A stretch of 64,000 bases of DNA, taken from Pohlia nutans. Lineage: Eukaryota > Streptophyta > Bryopsida > Bryales > Mniaceae. Made by a program: the position numbers and the translations under genes. Under the pieces are notes generated by a model, which did not search any database, was not told where the DNA came from, and saw only the letters and a list, made by a program, of their open reading frames with translations. Location of the stretch: positions 15,563,501 through 15,627,500 of the forward strand of contig CM040096.1 in the NCBI GenBank assembly GCA_022496805.1. The letters are read 5' to 3'. This document shows positions 22,469 through 34,113 of this stretch, in pieces. Positions within the stretch are counted from its first letter, which is position 1, and each line of letters starts with the position of its first letter.

Positions 22469-23276
22469 TTAACCCTTTAGTGCCTAGGGTGGTTCTGGAG
22501 AAACCACAGTCTTTTGGGTGATATTTTTTTAAAACGTTCTCTCTTGAAATTAGGAATGCTATCAATAGTATTCAACCGTATCAGTATAAGCATAGCTTAA
22601 TGAAACAAGTTTTGGTTAAATCTTGGTCAGATCAGACCGTTGGATTGAAAGATTATAGTATGTCTTTGAACCGTATAATGCACACTCCAAAATGAGATTT
22701 TGAGGGGTGTGTGACTTCAAAGTTAAATAGAATTTTGGTTAAATTTTCAAAAATGAAAGTGAAGCAGTTCAGTAATGACCTATGTCAACACCTCTCCATT
22801 GCAATCTTTCATGTCAAGAACTGACTCACACATAATTATTGTGAATTTTATAAGTGAGAGTGACTTATCTATGTACGGTTTAAGACAAGATTTATACGTT
22901 AAAATAAGAAAGGATTTGGTACATTGATCAAGATCGGAATACATACATTGATGGAACATGAACAAAAGAACACAATCCAAAAATAAATACAAGATAACAA
23001 ACTTTCAAATACAAGAAATGCTGCATAGTACATGTGTTGTATTTGTAAGTATTTGCTGTATTTTGAGGTATTTGCAGTATTTTGGTGTTTTGAACATAGG
23101 TATTTGGATATCTAAGAAAGTCAGATTTCAAATTTTCTTTTTGCATCATCTGCATAATAAAAAGTTACACTTCTAAACTTCAAACACTGAACTAAGATAG
23201 TTCACAGATTTTACAGCATTTCATTTTTTGATGATCTAGTGACCACTTACTGGTTACCTAGGCACTAAAGGGTTAA
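22469..23276. mobile_element. TTAA-bounded non-autonomous element (808 bp)
   Basis: It has a perfect 20-bp inverted repeat, TTAACCCTTTAGTGCCTAGG, at both ends. The interior is AT-rich, unrelated to the 575-bp family and non-coding. TTAA followed by CCC matches piggyBac-type termini. Confidence 0.85.
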
Positions 23277-23297
23277 GGGCGGTTAGTGCTAGTGGCA

Positions 23298-23832
23298 GGT
23301 GTTTTCACAATAGGACCACCCTTCTTATGCAAAAAAAAGGTACATAGTATATAATACATATGTAATACATTTGTCATTACTGCATCATTAATACTAATTA
23401 ATAATTATGGAAAATATTTTTAATTATTTTTAATGGATTATTTTCAAAATATTTGGAATCTTTTAGCATCATTTTGGAATAGTCTTGGAATTTTTTTGTA
23501 TCTTTTGACATATGATACCTTTGAATAATACAAATTGAAGAAAAAAAATTGCCATTGCTATATCTTTGATGAAACAAATCAATTAAGGCATTACACGTAA
23601 AAAAATTAATTGTAACAAATCAATGATATTACACATTTGGATCCAAATGCTGTTATTTGAATTTTGAAAAAACTTATATCACAAGTTTTGACATTATTTT
23701 ATAGAATTATGAAGCCCCCTTATGTCAATTTAAAAAACAAAAAAAAAAAATTGAATATTATGAATGCCAAAAGCACCATGAAATCTGAAGCTGTAACTAG
23801 ATACATTTTGTTTGCCCTAGCGTGAAAACACC
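23298..23832. mobile_element. MITE with GGTGTTTTCAC ends (535 bp)
   Basis: The terminal inverted repeats are GGTGTTTTCAC with TAGG two bases further in on both sides. The AT-rich interior includes TATATCTTTGATGAAACAAA, which recurs near 46270 in a second, incomplete copy ending at 46537. A convincing target duplication was not found, so the superfamily is open. Confidence 0.7.
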
Positions 23833-24683
23833 CTAGCAAGTAGTGCTATCACCAAGCATTTGGACATTTGTGGAAGTTTTGTACCATGTTATTAAATGAC
23901 AAGCCCGGTTGTCTTGTAAAAGCTAAGTGTGAGAGTCAAGGGACGTTAGAACCCGAGACAAGTTTGTGAGGTTTCCTATTGCTGGTGATAAGGGTGTTCT
24001 ATATCATTTTGCCCCACTAATGAGTGAATACCAACTATTTGTGTATTGCTAGCCATATGTAGAGTTTTAAGATGAAGATGGCTCCATTGAAGTCTTTGAA
24101 ATCATATTACCAGAATGCCGGGGGAGTTTCTGATGTGGGTGCTAGGCGATGATGTCGAAGATATTGCAGATATTACAAAATATATGTTAAGAGCTCGTTT
24201 CCATTGGGAGGCTAGAGATCCAGAAGTGGACCCATCCCTGGTTTCTATTGCGCTTGGAACAGGGGTGGGGCACCAGCCAAGCATGCAACCCCACCAGCCT
24301 CCAGCTCTATTCAGACTCTTGTGCAGAGCTAGGGGGCTTGGAATCATGGCTGGAGGGGTTAAAGCATGGCCACCCATGCCCCAGAGTCTCTCATACTCAA
24401 GAAGTAGATGAATAGTGCCAAGGACCCTTCAAAAATACCTCTTGACTCTCAATCCTAGTTTGTTAGAAATTGGGCCTTCAAATCACTATTTAGTTGACTA
24501 TATCCTCACATTCTACTTGTGATTGGTCCATTGACTATTTGATGCGCACTTTTGATATGTGAGGGATGTGCAAGGGTGGGGGAGTGTGAGTGCAAGGGTG
24601 GGGGAGTGTGAGTGCAAGGGCCCTTCAAAAGTAGATGAATAATTTCAGCAAGTTAGTCCTAGCGTGCATGGGTGGGAATGCTC
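23833..24683. other. Non-coding stretch with an unrecognised 98-codon frame
   Basis: The frame 24115-24411 (MPGEFLMWVLGDDVEDIADI...) shows no domain. The antisense frame over the same bases is equally open, so coding is doubtful. A 22-bp tandem pair (GGGTGGGGGAGTGTGAGTGCAA) lies at about 24575-24618. Confidence 0.4.
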
Positions 24684-24914
24684 TTAACCCTTGCACAACC
24701 CAAAAGCCCTTTGCGGCCGTATAGTATATTTTGTATTTGGTAGTATTTGATCAAAATAAAAATGACCAAACACTTTTCAGCACAAAATAAATTGATAATC
24801 TTGATAGTATGTATCTAACAATATATCACAATTTGTATAGTAAACCACAATTGAGCAATTATAAGGCTAAATACAAGTTGTAGAGAGGCACCCCAAGGGC
24901 CTTTTGAGGGTTAA
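24684..24914. mobile_element. Small TTAA-bounded element (231 bp)
   Basis: It begins TTAACCCTTGCACAACCCAA and ends with GCCTTTTGAGGGTTAA, so the outer 8-9 bases are inverted, with AAAGGCCC/GGGCC stretches mirrored inside. It is the least certain member of the TTAA group. Confidence 0.45.
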
Positions 24915-26697
24915 ATCTAGAACTAAACAAAAAGAAGTCATTATTCATGGGTCCAAGAGGAAGCTAGAACAAAAAGAAACAAGACAACATATGTGGGTCC
25001 CATCCAATTTCGGAGCTCTAGTCTCACAATTGAAACTAGTTTGAGCGTTCAAACTTAGTCGGAACGTCCAAACTCCTTCGAGCCCTCCTCCAGTTCCTTA
25101 CCCTCTAGGAACCCAATAGAAATAGGTCCTACAGCCACCATGTGTATATCCTTTATCTTGATTTGTTTCCAAATGGGCCGATCTATTGTTTACAATATAA
25201 AAATAAAATTGGGTGAAAGCATGGTTTAGGGTACTAACATTGATCCTTACGAAGAAGCAACAATGCAAGGTTGAAAAATGCATTAAAATATACTTTTTGT
25301 AATTTTTTGCTAATAAAATAAAACACATGATATTTTAACAAAGTCGTACAAAGAAAATTGAAAAATTCATCTTCAATAATTATTTATGTATGTTTAGTGA
25401 TGTTAAAGTAGTCAAATTTGAAAAAGTAGTTGAACCAAATTAAAAAGTTGATATAAAACAAGCTGAAAATGTATTGAATATTATTATTTTTTTCAAGATT
25501 TTTTCTTTGAAGCCCTCAAATGCATAATGGACCTAAAGAATATAAAATTTATATTCATATTAAATATGATTTAGTTCATCAAATTTGCTCCCAAAATATG
25601 ATTTGGACATTTATTTTTTATCTCTAATTTTAATATTAAAAAATTAATGATTATTACCTTGAAACTTTGAATTCGAGTACTTATAAGAACAACAATGGGC
25701 ACCATGAATAGAACCAATAGAAAAGAAATTTTGATACTCTTTTATAGCCTTTGACCAAAAGCATTGTAATTTCAGCAGGGCGGATCAACTTTTTGGTACA
25801 CAATACCATGCTTTCACCTAAATTGGCATTAATATTCCTACTATAATGACTTTCTACTAAATAATGATTACTTTTGTAGCTTTTATTACAAGAGCTAAAT
25901 CCATTATCTGATTTAGTCCGACTCAGAGTAATAATGAAAGCTCGGACTAATTTTGGAATTAGAAGAAAGTCCGAGTCAGAGTAATTGAGATAACTCATAG
26001 TAATTGTGGTAATGTAGGTATAGTGTGGCCTATACTAAAAAATATATCCAAATTAGTATGAATCTACCAAGTCAAATATGAATAAAACATTGCAAAATTA
26101 CTATTTTTGGTTGTTTGAAAAATGAAATATTATATCTAAATATAATAATAATATTTTATTATTATATTTTTGGACTAATTTGAATAGTACTACCGGAACT
26201 AGTCGAGGAATTAGTCAAAGAATTAGTCCGAGGATTTGTAAAAAAATTGGACTAATTGTAGGTCTCAGACTAAATACGATAATCGGTGCAATGTCTTTTT
26301 GCTCTTTGTTAAACCAAATATTCTTAAGATTCCTTCTAGGAAGTTTCTTGGTAGTTTCTTTCTTGTGCATATTTGTACTATTGAGAGCCAAAACATAGAT
26401 AAGAAGGAAAGTGGGTTCTTAAGAATGGTATGGTACAAAGCCACTGTCAATAAACGTCAAGTAAGAATCTTTAAAGCAGATGCAATCTTTGAGTGATGCA
26501 ATACCAATACAAAGAAATTGTGATGTGTAGAATCTACCTTTGTAATCATGTTCCTTCAATAAATCTCTTTCATTTGCTCAAATTATTTTTTATCTCAATG
26601 TGTTCAAACAGATAGAATCAAAAATAGTTTAGAGGTCGGGATTACTTATCAGGCGTATGGAAGGTCACGTTTGGGCCTTGTGTAGAAATGCGCGGCC
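24915..26697. other. AT-rich non-coding stretch
   Basis: No gene is visible. A 14-bp phrase CGA(C/G)TCAGAGTAAT is repeated directly at 25919 and 25972, and GGACTAAT/ATTAGTCC phrases recur between 25910 and 26275. They probably belong to an old MITE whose ends I cannot place. Confidence 0.45.
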
Positions 26698-27435
26698 TTA
26701 GAGCATCTCTAGCACCGCCTTTATCAAGGGCCTACGCTACCTTCTAGCGGGCCCGAGCAACATTGGAAACCCCATCGTGGATTGGGTCAAAGGCCCGCAC
26801 CCTACGCTACCTTTTAGCGTGCCCTACAAGTGTTCTATATTTGGCATGTCATGAGTTAATTACTATTTCATGTACATTAGAAAAAAATTGAGGTCTCCAA
26901 AGGGCCGTCAGTCCAACCAACATCCTCATACACAAAAATGAATATAAAAATAAAATAAAATAATGGGCAACAATAAATAAATAAATATATATATAACTAA
27001 AGATGTAATTAAACCGTTATTAAATTATTATTTTAAAAATTATTTTAAAAACATTAAAATTTAATAAATTCGGATTTGACTTGGCCAAATTTGGCCCCAT
27101 CATATTAGCTTTATTTAATTTTAAAAATTAATATTTTATTAATTATTTAATTATTTAATATTTTTTGCATGGCATCTTTGGCCAAATTTGTAGTCCTTTA
27201 GAGGCCTCAAAAATTTTGTAATGGCTTTTTTCAATTTTAAACTCTCCCCAACTGCCACTCGGGCCTTCTTCCGCAATCGTAGCTAACTTTTTTAGAATCT
27301 CCTTACTGAGCGCGGGCCCAAAAGAAGCTCTATAGTTGGGGAGCTGAAATTTCAAGTGGCTCACTACCATTTTTTAGACCCTCCAATTTCTTTTTGTAAG
27401 CCTCCAGACTCCACCAACATTAAAGATACTCTTAG
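26698..27435. mobile_element. MITE with TTAGAGCATCTCTAGC-type ends
   Basis: The left end TTAGAGCATCTCTAGCACCG and the right end read on the minus strand (CTAAGAGTATCTTTAATGTTGG) are diverged inverted repeats. The GAGCATCTC(C/T) start is a familiar terminus of plant MITEs. The body is AT-rich and non-coding. Confidence 0.6.
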
Positions 27436-27514
27436 CTCTCTAGTATAAATTAAATCCACGTTGCAAATAATGGAAATCCATGTTAGATTTAACACATTTG
27501 TGTTAATTTCAACT

Positions 27515-27561
27515 CTATATATATAAATATATCTATATATATATCTATATATATATATTAG
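27515..27561. repeat. AT microsatellite
   Basis: An interrupted (TA)n / (TATC)n tract of about 45 bp. Confidence 0.8.
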
Positions 27562-27580
27562 TTTTAACTCAAGGTTATAC

Positions 27581-27665
27581 CACTAGTAGGAATATTGTCA
27601 TTTTAAACTGGTCATTTGTGACTTAAATGGTCCGTATTGACTCAATTCTTGTCCCTCGTGACTAG
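27581..27665. mobile_element. Truncated CACTAGTAGG-type MITE
   Basis: It starts CACTAGTAGGAATATTGTCA and continues with sequence like the intact copy at 44777-44917 (for example GTGACTTAAATGGTCC against TTACTTAAATGGTCC). It stops at the junction with the TTAA MITE that begins at 27667. The right end is missing. Confidence 0.6.
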
Positions 27666-27666
27666 T

Positions 27667-28241
27667 TTAACTCCTAACCGCCCAACCATGCATATTTTGC
27701 ATGATGTACAGATTTGAACTCCAATTTCTCATCCATCATGACTTTTTGCAATGTGGATTTTTTACTGAAACTTTTATGGGAAGTTAGCTTCGTGCATGTG
27801 TGATCCGATTAGAAAGGGGATGGTTTGTGAAAATTTTATGCCTCATTTCATATTGTAGTGTTCCATCCAAAATTTCAAAGATTTTAGTCTAAAAGTGCTC
27901 CTGAAAAAGTCAACTACTAAAATTAAGCAACCAAAAAATCTCCAAAAATCACTACACTTAGAGTATTACATTTCAACTCATCCCAAAAAAATTCATTATT
28001 AGATTGTCAATATCTTATTCGTAATCATATTACAAAAGAGCTCCAAATTTTAAGTTTGAAAATTTATACACAAATATTGGTGATAGCAATCGCAAATCTA
28101 ACCGTATCGATAGAATCTAAAATTCATGATGTACAACTTTTATTCATTCATCAAGTTGAAAATATCCCTCTTAGTTGCATTTTATAATGCATCTTTGAAA
28201 AACTGCCTAATCTGAAAAGGGTGAGAACATTTAGGGGTTAA
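27667..28241. mobile_element. TTAA-bounded MITE, copy 3 (575 bp)
   Basis: The ends are TTAACTCCTAACC and CATTTAGGGGTTAA. It is the same length as copy 2 (21504-22078) and alignable to it along most of its body. It is non-coding. Confidence 0.8.
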
Positions 28242-29170
28242 ATGGACCTCATTTCGACCACATTTCTACCATAATTAACACAACATGTTATTGATCATAG
28301 GTGATTTTCTTCAAGACTTCTAGTACATAATTATAGCCTTAGTACAAGCTAAACAATGGAGCAACCAAATGTCAGGCAACATTGGACCCAGGCAAATCTT
28401 GGGCTCATGTGCGTAGGCCTAATACAAATGCTTGATGTATGTCTAAGCTCTCCAAAATTCAAATTATACCGGACATCTACTCAACCATTAGTTGCGGTTA
28501 CTTTTTACGGGTTACTGGTTACTAAAGTGTCTATTCTCGCAATGAGAGAGTAGTTTTGCACCAGTGGCCCTTTGTTCGGTGGGCACTGGGTCATTGTCAT
28601 TATGAACAAAAACTTTATTCATGCTGGCCTTGAAAGAGGTCCAAAGTTTCTATTTACGTGTCTTAGCTCTCTAGGGTGAATTCCTACAAAGTGAAATACA
28701 ACTTTGCAGCCTTCATAGTATTCTTGGTAGTATTGTGTTTGGAGTGACAAATGACAAATGCACAGATCCATGAAGGAAAACTCTGTAGTATGAGCTGGTT
28801 CCGAGAGTCAGTGGAAATGTAGAAATTGTAAGCTTAGAACTTGTCTAGAAACACATTACCAAATCCGGATATAACGTCAATTCTGAATAAGAGCACTGAC
28901 ATTCAAGTGCACAAAGCTCTAAAAAAAACTAGGACTAATCAATACAGATACAAGTTCCGTCTACAGATGTGCCAATATAACGATTCAATTGATGTTACTT
29001 CTAAAGACACTGTAATGTTTCTCTCGGTACTTGAAGGTGATTATCCATCTGATTAGCTACTCGACTGGTTTTGTGCTAGAGAGGACTAGAATTTATTTTC
29101 TGAAAGCGGTGTAATCACCTGATTTTTCTAACAGGGAATGAAACCCTTCAAGAGTTGGAACACGTCTCAG
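28242..29170. other. Non-coding stretch
   Basis: The short open frames at 28356-28553 and 28841-29056 have no recognisable domain. I see no splice-supported gene. Confidence 0.4.
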
Positions 29171-29174
29171 ATCA

Positions 29175-29545
29175 TTGTAGCTTCAAATAATCCACACTAT
29201 GACTTTCCTCAGCACTAATTAATGGAATCTTACATCAACTATAGGGTCCGGCCCGGCCTGGCTACACCAAATCTTGACGTTGGTCCCTCAAAAGCACTTG
29301 CTGCCGGGCATGCTCTAAGGCAACCTAATTGCACTATTTAGTGTACACTGTCACTTTTCAGCACTAATAGAATCTTACATCATATATATATATTGATATC
29401 ATGCATACAAGCATATTCTTTCTTGAATGGAATACATATTCATTGTAGATTCATTGGAGTCGGATCAATTGTAGCACCAAATAATCTACACTATGACTTT
29501 TCTCAGCACTAATTAATGGAATCTTACATCATAGACGTTGATACC
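29175..29545. repeat. Dispersed direct repeat of about 65 bp, three copies
   Basis: Copies at about 29178-29240 and 29469-29533 share TCTACACTATGAC...CTCAGCACTAATTAATGGAA followed by TCTTACATCA. A shorter copy at about 29356-29385 retains CAGCACTAATAGAATCTTAC. The phrase CATATTCTTTCTTGAATGGA is also repeated (29410 and 29549). This is segmental duplication without a gene. Confidence 0.75.
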
Positions 29546-29934
29546 ATGCATATTCTTTCTTGAATGGAATGGCATCTCCCTGGGGTACGCCTCAGAGGGC
29601 AAACTAGACCCTGTACTAGGAGGATCATCAAAGGCTGGAAAAGTTCAATAACCTGAGGCAGAATCTATCATAGCGGGACCGACATCGAAGTTTTAAAACT
29701 ATCAAAAAAAACAATGTTGAAAAGCGTGTCGAAATAACACCCTGGCATTTGTAACTGTGTACAACTGTATGACTTTTAACCACAGACCTATTTTGTCCTA
29801 TGCTCCCAATCTGAGACAATTGTCGGCTTTACCAGCAAAAAGTAACACATGATCTTCCTGTCTTTTTAATTTTAATTTTTTTTGGTTCCTTTTTCTTCTT
29901 TTCACACAGATACTGTTCCTGATAATGTTATGTA

Positions 29935-30808
29935 AGAGCAAGCCCAGCAGTTTTGATGAATTCATGGGTGCAACGCCATTTTAAATTGGGGGAACATAAG
30001 CATAGGGGGAGGGGTCTAGATGCTTGTCCCAGCATCACCCAATATTTTGTTGTAAGAGCATGCCCAGCAGCAGAGAAAAGTACCAGTCAAACGCCAATTT
30101 AATAAAGGTTTGGGGTAAACATGACTCCAGCAGCAGTAGAAAAGCATCCGCCAAACACTAAGATAGCTTGGTGGTGGTTTTTATTTGAATTCAGGACGCC
30201 ATATTTCTCTCTTGGAGGCTTTGATTTTCTGACGCTAAGCATGGGAACCAACAAAGCAAGGGGACAATCACAGCATGGGGAGGGACTAGCACGGAATGAG
30301 CATGTGACACATGGTGTTGCAATAATTAGCTAACTACAGTAACTTGTTATTATACTCCCTCATGCACTGGATCTTACACATGCGCTCTTTTTTTGGGGTT
30401 TTCCAATATTTGCCAATATCTTTGGTTTGAGAAAATAAGCTTGCTGCTGGGGTAGCATGCAGGCCGCCCCCTCCAATTCTCATTGAATCCCAAATCAGAT
30501 GACGTTGGGGTGAGGGTTTTCCCTCTCACTGCTGGGCATGTTCTAACCAACACCTTATTCCCTGTTGTCATAGCCATCATGTTATCAGTCAACTGCTGGC
30601 TGCTGGATCCCCCACAACTCTTCATCAAGTTTAGTGCAAGAAAAAAAGCACCCGCCAAGACAGTAGTATTTAGTGTAGAGAAATCAAATTTAATGGCGTT
30701 GAGCATCATCTTGGTGTTGGTGTCACTGCTGTTGGGACAAACAAGGGAGCAACTACCCTTTATCTTGATGTTGGGTCAACGAATTTACAGCTGCTGGGCA
30801 TGCTCTAA
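29935..30808. mobile_element. Nested MITE cluster with GAGCATGCCCAGCAG ends
   Basis: The motif AAGAGCATGCCCAGCAGC or a variant occurs at about 29935 and 30055. Its inverse GCTGCTGGGCATGCTCT occurs at about 30529 (variant) and 30787-30805. Alternating orientations indicate two or more MITEs inserted into one another. The open frames at 30374-30709 (minus) and 30483-30941 (plus) overlap each other and translate this non-coding material. A lone inverse copy is at about 29299. Confidence 0.6.
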
Positions 30809-31755
30809 ACAAGTTACAAATTCCGTCCAGAACAAACTGAACATCACCATGAAGAAAATTATACACTATTTTTTAACGACAATGATTCTGTTCCCATGCA
30901 GGACACATTCGGGATCTCCACAGCCCTTCATTCACAGTTGAAAGTGTATGTCACAGTTTGAGAATTCATCAATTAAGAAAGTCAAATTCCAGTACAGAAG
31001 GTGTACATCGAAAGATCTTCATGAAATGCATCCCAAGACGCCGTTGCAACTATTTATCTCAAGCTGGAACTGTTATTTATCTCCCGAAGCAACTACGTGT
31101 CTGAGTATAAACGCTGGCAAGTCGTCTCTCTCTTTGTGACAAACAAAGACTGAGGCCGTGTTGTACGTACTGATCCAGTCTTGGGTGCTAAATGAGGTTT
31201 GTGTTGAGCTCATCTGCTTTGCAGTGAGCTTTGTACGTCGGTGGTTCACTTGGAGTACTCTGTGATGGAATTATTGTTGTCTGCTCATTGCAATTGCATA
31301 GAATCATGTTTATCTGGACCACATAACCCGGGAGCCGGGGTAGATGTCAGGTTCAAATTCGTAGCATTCAGATTTGTACTTTTTGTTGATGAAGAGGAAA
31401 AGAGGTACATGATTTTTAACTCCTCTGATTAACTCTAATTAGAGAGTTCACGACACAGTTGCCTTTAAACTTGAATCTTGCATTAAGGATTAGATAAGCT
31501 CAGACTGCTTGGAGGCTACAGATGGTTATTGGACATAATGCTAAGTTCTTCTCTTGAATCAAAACCGTCCGCTCAAACTACTTTTGGTTGATCTAAGGGC
31601 TCAAATTCAAAGAGCAAGACTATGAGACTTATGGCCCACACTGCCGAGCTGCCTCAAATTTACTACTGGAGATTGAGGAGCTAGAAAGAAATTGTCACTA
31701 ACCTTTTGAATAGACAAGTACCTGTAGTCTTGCTATTTAAATTCAGAGGTATTTG
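30809..31755. other. Non-coding stretch
   Basis: I see nothing I can support. The frame 31241-31432 has no recognisable domain. Confidence 0.4.
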
Positions 31756-31759
31756 CATT

Positions 31760-32040
31760 AGAAAGTCACAATTTTGGTGCTTTCAAAACACGCCATTGTT
31801 CAATTTTATCCCCATGTAGCTATGACAACTTCAGATTCATTAAAATGGTGGATATCAGTGAAATACGGACTGAAATTGGTGCAGTTTCAGTCGGCCCATT
31901 GAAACCTCATATCTAAACTAGTTCTACTGTTGGTCATTTTTAGAGCTCCTAGCACTTGAGGGTCACTCTTTAGTTTCAGAGTTGTAATAAAGCACTTGAA
32001 AGTCACAAGTTTGGTGCTCTAAAACACGTCATTAATTTTA
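31760..32040. repeat. Pair of diverged direct repeats
   Basis: GAAAGTCACAA(T/G)TTTGGTGCT followed by AAAACACG(C/T)CATT occurs at about 31762-31798 and 31997-32035, roughly 235 bp apart. Confidence 0.65.
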
Positions 32041-32188
32041 ACAAAATTTTCATGACTAATTCCACCATGTGTCAAACTCACAGGGATCTCTATATTCCCT
32101 TCTAGTCTCACTTTTCTCACCGATATATCTATTCAAATAAAAGTGGTCTTTGTGTCACTATGGACTTGTTGTTATGGACATTTAGTCA

Positions 32189-32738
32189 TTAACCCCTAAA
32201 AGCCCGAGGGGTATTAAACAAAACATAGATGTGTTATAATATGTGCCTTCCATATGTTTGATGAGGTTTGGTTCAATAAACAAAATGTAGGGCATCATCT
32301 CTATAAATTATTCATAAGGTCAAACTTCCAAAAAAGCTTTAGATCTTTTTTTTAATGAATTTAAAAGCATTAACCTTTGAAAATTTGTATAAATTATAAT
32401 TTTCACTTTTAGAGTTTAAAATTTAGCATGATTAGTTAAAACTAGTGCATGTATTGTAAAATTAAAAAAGCAAAAGAAATAATGAAGGGAACATCATTAC
32501 ATTCTCCAAATAGCAAATTTTATAACATTTAGACAGTGTTGAGGTGATCCACTTTGAAAAATTCTCCCGGGTGGAGTATAACTCGGATTGACATTATTCA
32601 AATTGCGTTGGCAAGTAGACTTGATGTAGTATTTTAAATTTCATTTTAATTTTTCAAAAACTTACTTTTTTTATTACGAGCAACCCATTAAAAACGTGCA
32701 CCGACTAGAAAATGGTCGTTTGAGCGTTTAGGGGTTAA
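32189..32738. mobile_element. TTAA-bounded element (550 bp)
   Basis: The ends are TTAACCCCTAAAAGCCCG and CGTTTAGGGGTTAA. The TTAACCCCTAAA terminus is shared with the 575-bp family but the interior is clearly different, so it is a separate family with the same terminal type. It is non-coding. Confidence 0.7.
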
Positions 32739-34113
32739 AGTGACTTGTCACATTAGACAAGATTCCTAGCTGGCTATTGAGTTAGCTGGTATTCAAGACC
32801 AGTTGAGTTCAATGTAAGTAGTTGTTGGATTGCTGGGAAGCAAGTGGAACATAACATTCAGTAGCCTTCAAGAAGGTTACCTTTTAGTTTCATCCATCTT
32901 TATTATATTTGTAAATGAATGGGCTATTGAATCAAATAAACAATTACAAGCCATTGTTGAATTGTGACTCAATGAGTGCTTTCGATTACAATTCACCATG
33001 ATTAGTTGCTTTTGCTTAATGCCACTTGCCCCATAGCTGCTGATGTGATGTGGGATATTCCACATCATTCTGTTGGGGGAAGGCAGAATTCAGAATTCAG
33101 CACTTTTGACATTGCAATAAGCTTTCACAACTGGGGAAGCATTAGTGCAGGGTCCATGCAATAAGTAAACGGCTCTTTCATGGCAAGGGTGGAAAGAAGT
33201 TAGTGGGATGCACAGGTTAATGCAAGAAACGTTTGCACTATGATATGCTTGCAAGACACATTTCTCATTTGTACTGCCCCTTTAACATTGTTGGATTAAT
33301 AATGCTCTTACATTACTTAACATCATCACCAATTTTTCTCGTGGAAATCTCCGATTGAACGGGTCGATTGCCCTTGCCTGACTCTACAAACAAGGTAAGA
33401 TCTATTCTAATTAGCAACGTTGCACATTCTGTAGCTCATCAGACAAACAGATTCAAGTATCAGGCAAAAGAAAAAGGCAAGAAATCTCGATGACACAGCC
33501 ATCATTCCACATCTCGAGATTATCTCAACTCCCTAAAGTGCAGCACCTTTGCACCAGGCACTCAATTCGCTTCTCATATGAGACTGGTTGTGAAGCCGAC
33601 CTGAATGATACTATCACAAATTTCCCCCGGGCACCTAATTCTAGTGAGCGTATCCACGGCTGCTCCAAACGCTTGGTTTGCAACTACAGAAAAGACCGCC
33701 GGCATACCACAATTGACTAAAACCTGTCAACACTATCAAGTCCGTCCTGCGCATCGATGCAACCAAAACTTTCTATGAGCCCACAGCAGAGCTATGGACT
33801 CCCAAATAGTATGCTCAACGACAGCAAGAGTCGAGAGTCCAGAATGCTTGAAAAAATAAATCAGGGATGACCAATTCATCTTTTGTGCCCGAGGGTACAA
33901 CTTCTTGTTCAGCTGAAGTCAGGTAAAAGCGCACTGGCCTGTCCCCCCACCATAAGGAAGTTGGTATTGCATGTTTTGTGTGTCTCGCGTGAAATTCTCA
34001 AAAGCTTCCCAACTTGAACAATGTGGGTAGTAGGTAGCAGTCTAACAAAAGATCACTGTGGCTGAGTTGGAATGATCTGATATTACATGGTAAACTAACG
34101 AAGAAAGGCCACA
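32739..34113. other. Non-coding stretch downstream of API5
   Basis: I see no supported gene. The 76-codon frame at 33490-33720 has no domain. The part next to 34113 should hold the API5 3' untranslated region. Confidence 0.45.

Noticed and set aside
24115..24411. 98-codon plus ORF as a gene
   Set aside because: No domain, no clear splice sites, and the opposite strand is equally open.
30374..30941. Overlapping 111- and 152-codon ORFs
   Set aside because: They overlap on opposite strands and cover MITE ends with GAGCATGCCCAGCAGC motifs. No domain is visible.
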